Part shown: positions 50,840 through 61,600 of the stretch, one piece after another
Layout: the number at the start of each line of letters is the position of its first letter
How positions within the stretch are numbered: position 1 is the first letter of the stretch
NCBI GenBank assembly: GCA_029449245.1
Contig: JANATF010000002.1
Location: 496,001 to 560,000, forward strand
Direction of reading: 5' to 3'
Length of the DNA: 64,000 nt
Source of the DNA: Mortierella alpina
Lineage: Eukaryota; Mortierellomycota; Mortierellomycetes; Mortierellales; Mortierellaceae
Program-made: the position numbers and the translations under genes
Notes under the pieces: model-generated
What the model saw: the letters and a program-made list of their open reading frames with translations, nothing else
Database searches by the model: none
What the model was told of the DNA's origin: nothing

Positions 50840-52410
50840 TCAAACACGCCTACCGACCCCATTAGTAGGTTGCATGTGGATCGTGGATGGATGCTCCTGC
50901 ATGACCATGAACTTCCTCTGTTTTCGCTTGCGAAGAACGATTGCTAACGCAAATCCAATGACGAGAAGGGCTCCCACAACCCCCAAAACCACCTTCACAG
51001 TTGAACTCATTCCGGGAGCCGTTACTATACCATAAAGCTCATCATCGCCATTGCCTCCTGAACCTCCATTTCGTCCAGGACCTTCATTACCTCCAGTAGT
51101 GGCGTTCAGAGAGGAGAGGTTGTCAGATACTGTGATGTTCTTGGGAACATCCAACACAGTTCCCGCGTTGGCGCCGGTGAGTGCCAAGGCCTTGAGAATA
51201 GTACCTGCGGTCGGGCGACCACCCTCCATGTAACCGGATTGGACCAACAAGTAAGTCGTGGACGCAGGATCACCAAAGATACCAGAGATGCCGCTTGTAA
51301 GGACTTCTGGAGAGGGTAACTTGTTCATACTGATAGGGCCCGATGACTTGGAGCCATTCCATTCATAGAGACTGTATTGGTCTCCGTGAGTTTTCTTTGC
51401 GAGGAAGAAGAAAAAAGAGTCGTTGTCAGTTCAAGGGTAGACACAATAGACCAAGACAAAGTAAAGTATGAAAAAAGAAGTCTCACCCTTTCAGTGCAGT
51501 AGGAGTACACCGAGTTACGCAACACTCCTGAAGTGGCGCATTGGCCCACGGTAGGAAAGTTGACTGCTTGAAATAAAGGTGCCGTTGCTGGCAAAGGACC
51601 ACTCTGTGGAAGGGTGGCTACAGTAAACGGATTTCTGAAAATTGTATCGGAACCCCAAAGGAATACATTGGTGGATGAGATTCGTACGTTATTGAGATAT
51701 CCTGTGGTGGAGTACTACAAGGTTGAAAAGACATTGAGGATAATGAGTGTCATAATAGAAAGGATGTCAGATCAGGGCGTGTCAGTCTGTTCGTTCGACG
51801 TTACGTTAAGATTCCATTTAGTGGTTGAGTCCTCCATCAGGTTGGGAGTAACGGCCGTGTTCAGCGCTCCAAAGCTTAGAGAACTCCCCAAAGACGGTAT
51901 ATACGCATGGTAGTAATTGTAATTCCCAGCACCATCAACAAGGTACATAAGGCTCCCATCACCAGCTGTAGAACTCATAGTCATACTCCAGCTATAGGTA
52001 ATTGGGCTGTCAACATTGACCCAACCACCTTTACCCGTTGTCGTAGCCGAAGTTGTCGTTATCAAGGGATCATAACGGAATCCGCCTGGACGGGGCCTGC
52101 CGCGGGGTTGTCCTGGTTGATAGGTTTGGTAGGACCAGGCGAGGAACCCTCCATTGGGGTCCACAAGGCACTGGATCGGGTAATAACCGAAGGTACCTTT
52201 TTGTGCAATGGTCGCGAGCTCTGCCTGACGAATCGTGCTCACCACCTGCCAAGTCAGAGCGTCTGGACCAGAGGGGGACGAATTGGATTTGATTAGAGCA
52301 ACGACAGCATTGTCGGCTCCCTTGGCGATGGAGAGGTCGTAGGCAAAAACCAAGGCGTATAGGGCGTTATCATTTCCAAAGGAAAAGCAGGCTGCTTCGA
52401 GTCGACCCAT
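50840..52410 (-). CDS. membrane-anchored extracellular protein, propeller-like
   Basis: Three exons: 52410-51805, 51714-51487 and 51394-50840, introns GTAACG..TAG and GTGAGA..AAG with matching phases; 462 residues. Blocks such as PIQCLVDPNGGFLAWSYQTY, YSWSMTMSSTAGDGSLMYLV and VFLWGSDTIFRNPFTVATLP look like beta-propeller strands. Near the C-terminus is a Gly-rich linker, then the membrane helix VKVVLGVVGALLVIGFALAI and basic LRKRKQRKF stop-transfer, with a short tail. No signal peptide is evident at ATG 52410, so an upstream exon may be missed, or the helix acts as the anchor. A TATA box (TATATAAACG) lies about 145 bp upstream. The plan matches the larger Kelch-type gene at 4865-7569; the two probably belong to related surface-protein families. 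Function unknown. Confidence 0.78.
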
Positions 52411-53090
52411 GGCAATCTTCTTGACTTCTTGCTTGTTTCAGGGGGAGAGGGATACCTTGGTGTAGGTGATCTAGGTGATCAGAGATTTTGATAGACTTGA
52501 GAAGTGTGAACGAGTATGAGACATTGAGAAAGGAATAAGAGGATGCGTTTCCAACGTTTATATATGAATGAAGCTGTGCATAGAAGGATGAGGAGTAGAA
52601 GCAAGAAGAACCGAAAACCACCCTCAAACAATTTGCCCTCGCTCGACGGGTGCTCTTGTTTTTTTAGTACACCCCTGACCAGTATTTTTCGTGCATTCAG
52701 CCCAAGTGTCAAGCACTGCAAGCATTGCCTTCACCATGTTTGCGATACAAATAGGCATGCGCTTGGAGTGTACACAAGCTAAAAAGAACCAGGACGGCCG
52801 ACGGTTACGTGGGCATGATCGGACTACCTTCCCTCACAGATGAATAGCACGTTGTTGTTCAGTGGCGCATCGAACGATGAGAGCCGGAAGAGGCGAAAAC
52901 TTTACCTGACATTTGCCCTATCGAGGTGCGCTTTTGTTAGTTAGTGTGACATTGATCATAATTTAACGTGCATTTCTCGTGAGTCTCAATAAAGCTTTTG
53001 CCTATTTGCGATAAAAACATACGCACGCCCCTGAAGCACATAGAGCCAAGGCGACAGACGCGTTGCATGGGCTCAATTGGGCAACCCTCT
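52411..53090. other. promoter region and spacer
   Basis: Holds the TATA box of the membrane-protein gene (about 52553-52562, minus strand). No other gene recognised. Confidence 0.45.
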
Positions 53091-54045
53091 TTACCTCGCC
53101 CTCATGTTGGGTTGGCACAATAATATCGATCGTGTCCCCACAAGTTGAATCCGGAGAGCCCGAGGAGATATTAGAGGCATGAGTAGGTGCGGAGCACTGA
53201 AGGCATGTTCATAGGCAGGCTGGTGGACGTAATATAGCCTGGTGTCTGTAATCTGCCCCTTATGGTCGATGTTGTTGTTGATATTCGTTGCGTGGCAGTC
53301 GCAGGGGTAGTTGCAGGGGGTGTGATGTATGTGGTGTAGGCGTGATAAGATGATAGAGTTCACCAGAAAGGCTGTGCCCATGACAGATAGGGGTCGTTGG
53401 GCGTGGACTTGAGGAGCGATCAGAAGTTTATCGAGGATCAAAATCCCATAAGAGAATAGGTTGGCATGGTCTTGGCAGACAGACACAGGGTAGCCCAAGT
53501 AGAGCAGAGTCGACTTAGCCATAGCGTCATGTCATTGGTTGTGCAGCGAGGAAGGCAGCTTGAAGATTCGGGTCAGGGTGTTCTTGAGTACAGTAATTGA
53601 TTTTATCATAAGCTGGTGAGCCATGCAGACTACGCAACACGCCCGCAACATAGAACTCCATCTCCAAAATAGAAAAGCACGTCGTCCACGTATGCGGTAA
53701 AGGAATCAGGTAGGAGGTGGGGATAAGCTGGAAACCCCTTATTCCTAGATGGTTGTCGACGGAGTGTGTGTGAGGCTTCGAAGCAGTGTTGAAGAGCGGC
53801 GGAGAAAGCGGATCACTTTGTCGTAGTCCCGAGAACATCGAGGCAAGGTGACCGTTAAGAACGACGGTGGCTTTGGTATGGAAGAAGAGACGTTCGGAGA
53901 ACTCAATGCAAATATCCGCGGTGACCCTCCTCCACTTGTCCTCGTCAGTACTGCCGAATCCTGATTCAAACGTAGGGCGCGTGCTAGATTTAATAGAGCT
54001 CCTTCTTGGCGATTTTGATTTTGATCTGCCTAGCGTCGATGGCAT
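53091..54045 (-). pseudogene. LINE (non-LTR) reverse transcriptase fragment
   Basis: Minus-strand order: KATVVLNGHLASMFSGLRQS DPLSPPLF (motif equivalent to RQGDPLSP), then in another frame FTAYVDDVLFYFGDG with the catalytic YVDD, then KSTLLYLGYPVS and LLIAPQVHAQRPLSVMGTAF LVNSIILSRLHH, a block found after the reverse transcriptase in fungal LINEs. Frame changes near 53700 and 53525 and missing N- and C-terminal domains make it a relic. It abuts the SANT-like ORF at about 53990. Confidence 0.8.
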
Positions 54046-54520
54046 AGTCTAAACAAGTGTTGAAACTCTGAGCAATTTTGTCGTAAACCTTGGCCTTTGG
54101 AGGTTGCCGAAACGAGCTGTCTCTTTCACCTTCGAGTATGAGAGAGACCTCGGGATCCTGAAGTTGTGTCACAAGCCAGTTGGTTTCTTCGATGGTAAAT
54201 GTGTGAGCTGACTTATTCGTCTGTCCAGATCGTAGAGTCCGAGGTCGAGAAGGGCCAGCGTTATCATCCGCCGGGCGTGATGCACTCGATCCACTTGGTC
54301 TGGTCGATGCGACCTTGGTTACCCTTTCTTTAGAGGTAACCATAGGCGTGGAAGACACGGCTTTGCGCTTATTAGACGATGGCATGGGCGAAGCGGACGA
54401 CTGGGACGATTGGGGATCACTCTCACTGGCCGGCTGTGACAAAGGAATTGCCGCTTGAGTGCCTTCGCTGAGAATCAACGGGGACATGGACGCCGTTGAA
54501 GAGAGAACGGGTATGGTCAC
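53990..54520 (-). CDS. SANT/Myb-like DNA-binding protein, possibly truncated
   Basis: A Ser/Pro-rich N-terminus with SSNKRKAVSS and RPRTLRSGQ basic patches precedes TFTIEETNWLVTQLQDPEVS and KVYDKIAQSFNTCLDYAIDA RQIKIKIAKKELY. The W-containing helix and spacing resemble a SANT/Myb-like domain of the type found in fungal transposon-linked proteins. The stop falls exactly where LINE sequence begins, so the C-terminus may have been cut by that insertion. ATG 54487 (MSPLIL) is the first in-frame methionine; upstream sequence stays open, so an earlier exon is possible. Host gene or transposon-encoded is undecided. Confidence 0.5.
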   Translation of the reverse strand: MTIPVLSSTASMSPLILSEGTQAAIPLSQPASESDPQSSQSSASPMPSSNKRKAVSSTPMVTSKERVTKVASTRPSGSSASRPADDNAGPSRPRTLRSGQTNKSAHTFTIEETNWLVTQLQDPEVSLILEGERDSSFRQPPKAKVYDKIAQSFNTCLDYAIDARQIKIKIAKKELY

Positions 54521-55545
54521 GGGTGATATATAAAGAGCACTAGACAGGAGTGGCGAGTCGATCGTGACGGGTGTCTGTCTTGTGCTCCTTGGGCAATTGG
54601 TGCGCCGGGTACCGAGGTTGACTTAATGCTGGAATTGGGATTGGTGCTGCGAGAGCCCGGAGAACGATGCCTGCAGGGGCAGAGGTTGGCGTTGGTGTTG
54701 AGTTTGTGGCTGCCAGAAATGAGTGTGCTGCTGGTAATGATGGTAATGATGCTGCTGTTGCTGCTGATAAGAAAACCGATGCTGTCGCTATTGCTGAGAC
54801 TGATGGCTCTGTGGTGGTGGTAAACATGGCAATTCGCGTCGTAGAACATCATTCGCGGACTGAGGCGTTGCGCAAGCTATGCGCGTCTGGGGACGTATCG
54901 CTACTTCTCCTGTCAATGAAGGGGGCTGTAGGGAGAGGGCTGGCTGGGGCGGAATGGCACTCGATTCCACTCGGAAGTGATGCTGCAGAGGAATCAGAGG
55001 TGGTTGATGCATCGCGTGTAGGGGTATGGTGCATGCTGGGGAAATGGAGCAGTGGAAGACAAACAAATATACATGGACGAAGGAAAAAAGTAGTCGTGAG
55101 AATCAAGACAAGAACGAGGTTAAATAATACCATGTGACAGTTCGACTCTTAGATACTTGAAAAAACTCCTCGCGCGACACTGTCTGCGCAGAACCCACTG
55201 ACCAGACACCAGGCACAATTGGTATCAAGACAGGCTTGCTAAGGATGTACCCGCAGTTTCCCTTCTTGATCATGAACACAGCGCACCCTTGTCGATAGCA
55301 TGTTCTCAATGGCTCTTCATCAAAAAAATGCCTTTGTGAGTGGGTTATAGCGAGCGCAAACCAGGAGCCTTCCAACCAGAGTCGACAGAGACAACGTGTT
55401 TGGCCGCACAGTCCCCATTGTGGATGGCATGCATGAGCGTGAGAGAGAGAGGGGTGATTTTGGGACGGTCGCTGCAGCAATGTGGTTTCGTGACACTCAG
55501 GGACGAGGAGCGCATGCAGACTGAGAAAGACAGCGTGTACACATG
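54521..55545. other. no gene firmly supported
   Basis: On the minus strand 54700-54800 encodes a Gln/His-rich string from CTG/ATG-type triplets, perhaps an upstream exon of the SANT-like gene. The rest holds only short frames and the NRPS promoter. Confidence 0.4.
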
Positions 55546-55552
55546 TATATAA
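55546..55552 (+). promoter_or_regulatory. TATA box of the NRPS gene
   Basis: TATATAA, 84 bp upstream of ATG 55636, followed by a pyrimidine-rich leader (55570-55630). Confidence 0.6.
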
Positions 55553-55635
55553 TGCAGCGATCACTGGAGCTCAACCATCTTCTTGCTTTTTTTCCCACAC
55601 ATCTTCCCACTTCTCTTGCTATCTTTATCTGCACG

Positions 55636-58600
55636 ATGTCCTCGGAAAACTCCATCTCCAGTGCCATTAGCACCGCTGGTCCTGGGTTCAAAGACAAAAT
55701 GGCAGTTGATGGCATTCTTACGGTATGGGCACAGTTATAGCGATGGCTTCTGATCCCGAGGTTTCCCTACGCGCAGAAACTTATCCACGGCTATCATCTT
55801 TGGAGTAGACTGGCAGTGACATCCGTCACTTGTCTATCCTTGAGAAATTGCCCAGAATCCCTGACAAAGAAAATGCAAAAGCTGACAAGACTAGGTATAA
55901 GACATCCGCTGTTGAATGACTTCGATTTCAATACTCTAGCATGCAATGCTGATTCGAAATACGTTTTCAAACACATGTCGATGCTCATCGCCACAGCGCC
56001 ACGCCAGTGACTTTCCAAGCTGGTAACTCGGGCCACAGCATCTTTGCTGACAAGGACCTCATGGCTCAACCTGACGGCCAGAAGCAGGCACTCAATGGCG
56101 TGCCTGCTGCGTTCATCCTTCCCACGGATCACCGTCGTCCTGATGAACGTTCCTTTGCTGCAGCACTGTTCCCGGCCCAGTTTGAGGATGCTTTGAAGTC
56201 TCAGCTTTTGAACCTTGCGCATCATCACGATTCAGACCTAGCTACCGCCGTTCTGGTAGCATGGACCATTGTTCTCTCTCGTCTGTCTGGTCAAGAGTCC
56301 ATCGTCGTTGACGTAGGTCGCACTGATGAAGATGGAACTCCAATGGAGTCCCTAGTATTGACCTTTGACCACGCTGGAGAGCCCAACTCTTCCCAGCTGT
56401 TCGAGCGCATGAAGCTCACTCTTGAAGGGGTTCTCCAATCTGTTGTGGATGGTGTCGTAAACCTTTCAAAAAACAACGAGGGAGTCATTCATTCTCAGGC
56501 AGGCTTCTACTCGCACTGTGGTGGCCTTGCTCAGCCATTGACCGATCCCGTTTCTATGCAGTGTGGCTTCGAGCTGCATCTTTTCCAGGACAAGGAGGAT
56601 GTTACTATGAGTATCCGCTACGCAGCCGATCTCTACAACAAGGAAACCATCGAGAGATATGCTGGCTACCTCGGAGCCGTCTTGATGAACATGGTGGTCA
56701 GCAAGGGCCAGCCAGTTGCCTCATTCGACATCCTCTCTCCAGTGGAGAAGAAGCTGCTCCTCGAGACGTGGAATGAAACCGACGCCGAATACCCTTCCGA
56801 GCGCTGCGTTCATCATCTCTTTGAGGACCAAGTGGACAGGTCTCCTGACGCAGTTGCTATCGTCCATGGAGAGGAGGAGCTCAGGTATGTTGAGCTGAAT
56901 GCAATGGCCAATCACCTCGCCAGGCGGCTTGTCCAAGCAGGAGTCAAGCCTGGTGACTTTGTTGCGTTGCTGTTCGAGCGGTCAATGGAGCTCATTGTGA
57001 CCGAGTTGGCTGTTCTCAAGGTTGGAGCCACCTATGTGCCGATCGACACGCGCGCGCCAGCGGATAGATTGGCCCACATTGTCTCGGATACTGGTGCCAA
57101 GCTGCTGGTCACCGATGAAGGCATGAGTGTCTCGGATCAGGTTTTGGCGTCGGTGCTTCGTTTCAGTGCTCACCAAGAGAATATGGGATTTGAGCAAGGT
57201 GAGAGCCATTGCCCATGCTAAAGGAACGACCAAAATCGTGATTGGCACATTTGCATCATTGTGCTTATCACCTTATCCTTCGAGTACTCTAGTTGTGCAT
57301 GAAAGCCCTCACAAGTCTTCAACATCTAGCCTAGACGCCGCGTATGTCATGTTCACTTCGGGATCCACAGGTCTCCCCAAGGGTGTCGTGGTTTCGCATC
57401 GTGCCATCGCTCGAGCAGTCATCAACAATGGATTTGCAGACATTGGCCCTGCCGATCGTGTGGCGTTCGCATCCAGCCCCTCATTCAGCCCAAGCACCTT
57501 TGATGTTTGGTCAGCGTTGCTGAACGGTGCACGCGTGGTCATCGTCGACGACGACACCAAGTTGAATGCACATCGCCTAGCGGAGGTACTTGTGCACCAT
57601 CAGGTCACATGTCTCTATGTTACCAACCCCTTACTCCTTCAGTATGCACCTGTTATCGGAAAGACCTTGTCTCAGCTCAGGTACCTCATGTCTGGAGCCG
57701 AGCAAGGGCAAATTAAGGCTTATTCGATGATACTTCAGCACGGTGGGCCTGTTCGCCATGTCAACAGATATGGTTCGACTGAGACACCCGTGAGCGCCGC
57801 GGTGTATACGGCCACTAGCGCCATCAACGAACTGGATCGCCTACCCATCGGCCGTCCTTCTTTCAACAGCCGCGTGTATGTCCTTGACAATTACCACAAC
57901 CCTGTCCCTCTTGGTGTTATTGGCGACCTGTACATTGGCGGCCCTGGAATCGCTACTGGATATCTCAACCGCCCAGATCTCACCGCCGAGAGATTTCTTC
58001 CTGACCCATTCTCCGACGTGCAAGGCGCTCGTATGTACAAATCCGGCGACTTGGTGCGCTACTTGCCCGACGGCAACCTCGTCTATGTGAGTCGAAACGA
58101 CGACCTGATCAAGCTTCGCGGATACCGAGTCGAACTCGGCGAGATCCAGATACGGCTTATGCGGCACCCGCTTGTCAGAAACGCAGCTGTCGTCGCCTTA
58201 GATGCGGGAGACGAGAGGCAGCTGGTGGCTTACGTTGAAGCTGATCGCCGCGAGCAATTGGCCGATACATTGAGAGAGCACCTTACTCGCATGCTGCCGG
58301 ACTATATGATTCCTGTAGCATTTGTGCGCCTAGACAAGTTGCCTCTGACAAACAGGGGCAAGATCGATCGCCGTGCTCTCCCAGAACCCGACTTTGGCTC
58401 GTTTGCCACTCAGGACTATGTTGACCCTCAGGGAGAGATCGAGATTGCACTAGCAGCGATGTGGTCTGAGCTGCTCAGGATCAAGCGTGTCGGTCGCCAT
58501 GATAATTTCTTCATGTTGGGAGGTCACTCTATTATGGCTATGCGCCTATTGAATTCTGTAGCCGCGACCTTTGGATCGAAGCTGCCCATGTCCACACTTT

Positions 58601-61600
58601 TCGCTTCGCCTACTCTGAAGTGTTTTGCGGAGGCTATCAGCACCAGCATCAGTCAAGGAGGCTCGTCACACTTCAGCATTCCTCGTGTCCCAAGGGATGA
58701 TCTTTTGGACCTCTCATATGCCCAGCAGCGACTGTGGTTTCTGGCCAAGATCGGCGTTGCGAATGAAAGCTATCACATCCGCCGAGCTCTCCGTCTCCGC
58801 GGCATGCTGGACCCTGTCTCCTTGCAGGTGGCATTGGACACGCTGTACGCCAGGCACGAGTCGCTACGGTCCGCCTTTCCTATCGTTGATGGCCAGCCAA
58901 GGTTGCATATCCTGCCCATCAGTAACGGGTTTCCTTTTGTGACCCTTAATATACAAGATCAGCAAGACAAGGATACTGTTGTCAAGCAGACCGCTATCCA
59001 GGAGGCAGCTGCACCTTTTGACGTGGAGCGAGGCCCCTTAGTTCGAGCTAAGCTCATCCTGCTAGATGACAACGAACACGTCTTTCTGATCACAATGCAC
59101 CACATTGTCAGCGATGGCTGGTCCATGGGTGTGATGTTCCGTGAGCTTAACCAGCTGTACGAGGCTTATTCCTCAGGTCATCCTGATCCACTAGTTCCAC
59201 TGTCCATTCAGTACCCTGACTATGCTGCCTGGCAGAGACAGCAGCTCACGCAGGACAAACTCAAAGAACAAGTTGCTTATTGGCGCGAGACCCTAGCAGG
59301 TGCACCGGTATCCATCGAGCTGCCGACTGACAGACCTCGTCCTCCTCAACAGTCATTTGCTGGTGCATCTGTTTCTATCCGCCTCGACTCCCAGCTCACT
59401 CGCGATCTCAAGTCCCTTTCTCAGAAGCACGGGATCACAATGTTCATGACGATACTGGCCGCGTGGAGTGCTGTGCTCTCACGCCTGTCGGGACAAGATG
59501 ACATTGTCATTGGCACCCCTTCGGCAAATCGCAGCCATAAGCAGGTGGAGCCACTGATTGGATTCTTTGTCAGCACTCTCGCTCTCCGTATCGATCTATC
59601 AGAGAATCCCAGTGCTAGGCGGCTTCTGGAGCGTGTTCGCAAGACCACCATTGCAGCGCAAACACACCAGGATCTTCCGTTTGAGCAAGTGGTCGAGATC
59701 GTGCTACCCCCTCGTCGCACAGACATGACTCCGCTCTTTCAAGTGATGTTTGCTTGGCAGAACAATGACGTTGGCACACTGGAGCTGAAAGATGTGAATA
59801 CAGTTACTGAGGACATACAATCCAATGTTCTCAAATTTGATCTGGAGCTCGAATTGATGGAGCAGAATGACGAGATTGTTGGTGGCCTTCATTACTCGAC
59901 TGCTCTTTTCGACAGAAAGACGATCGACCGCCATGTCGGATACCTGGAGGCTATGCTACGGTGGATGACAACTAGCATCGAAGAGTGCGTTAACGTTGCT
60001 CCGATTCTTGGGCCGTCTGAGCGAGAGCTATTGCTCGAGACATGGAACACGACCGATCAGCCTTACCCGGACAACACTTGCCTCCACCAGCTATTTGAGC
60101 ATCAAGTCGAGTTGTCGCCGGAGGCCATTGCCATTGTGCACGACGAACGAACACTTACGTACCGCGAGTTGAATTCTCGAGCCAATTGGATCGCTCGCCA
60201 GCTTGTTGACGCGGGTGTCCAGCCAGGAGACTACGTTATGCTGCTGCTGGACCGATCGATTGATCTTGTTGCCTCGCAGATTGCAGTACTCAAGATTGGA
60301 GCAGCGTACGTTCCCATCGACACCAAGGCGCCAGTTGATCGACAAGCGTACATTGCAGCCGACTGCGGATCGATGGTTTTAGTAACGGATGAGAGTGCTG
60401 GCGTTCCTACTGGGATTCAGGGGACTGTGATTCGTATCAGTGCGAAGCAAAGAAACACTGACCTTGTGCAAGGTATACAATACGCGACATTTACTTCAAC
60501 CAAAAGCTGATATCTCTGAAAGCCTTTGGAGGAATGTGCTGAACAACTTTCAACACTTCGTTGTCTATTCTCCGCTGTTTGCTGAATTAGCCAAGCTTGA
60601 ACATCCTAGCACGTCCAGCCAAGATACAGCTTATGTCATGTACACTTCTGGTTCGACAGGTCGTCCCAAAGGTGTCATGGTCCCCCATCGAGGCATCGTG
60701 CGTCTGGCCATCAACAATGGATATGCAGATATTGGCACAGACGACCGCGTTGCCTTCGTCGCCAATCCGGCGTTCGACCACAGCTCCTTTGAAGTCTGGG
60801 TACCATTACTCAATGGTGCATGGATAATCGTCATCGACAGGGTGACGTTGTTGGATCCGTACAAGCTCGCCGCTGCTCTGGACCATCATGGAGTCACGTT
60901 GCTGTTCTTGACAACAGCCCTTTTACATCAGTATGTTCATATTATCGGCTTTTCTCTGTCAAAACTGAGATACCTCATGGGCGCTGGCGAGCAGGGACTA
61001 GTTGAAGCTTATACGGAGGTGGCTAAGCACAAGGGACGAGTCTGTGTGATCAACACATATGGGCCTACGGAAACGAGCGTGACTTCCACGGCATACAGAA
61101 TAACAAGCACCACTAACCAGCTGCGTCGCCTTCCCATCGGTCGTCCCATCTCGAACACTCCTCAATATGTGCTGGACGAGCATCACAACCCAGTCCCGAT
61201 CGGAGTTATAGGCGAGCTCTACATTGGCGGACCTGGTGTTGCGAATGGATACCTCAATCGACCAGAGCTCACTGTTGAGCGATTCATTCCGGATCCATTT
61301 TCCAAGGTACAAGGTGCGCGCATGTACAAGACTGGCGATTTGGTGCGCTATTTGCCTGACGGAAATGTGGTATTCGTGGGCCGCAATGACAATCAAATCA
61401 AGATCCGTGGGTTCCGGATCGAGCTTGGAGAGATAGAAAATCGCCTTTCTGAACATTCTCAAGTGCGCGAGGCCGTGGTGCTAGCAGTTGGCGAAGGTAA
61501 CGACGACAGGCGACTGATTGCCTATGTTGTGGCAGCACCTCAGGAGAACTTCGTCCACACGATGCGCGAGTACCTTTCGATCAGCCTACCCGAGTACATG

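Noticed and set aside
54667-55137. 156-codon plus-strand ORF rich in Ala/Val/Asp
   Set aside because: It is the complement of CTG/ATG triplet repeats that read as Gln/His on the minus strand; likely a shadow.
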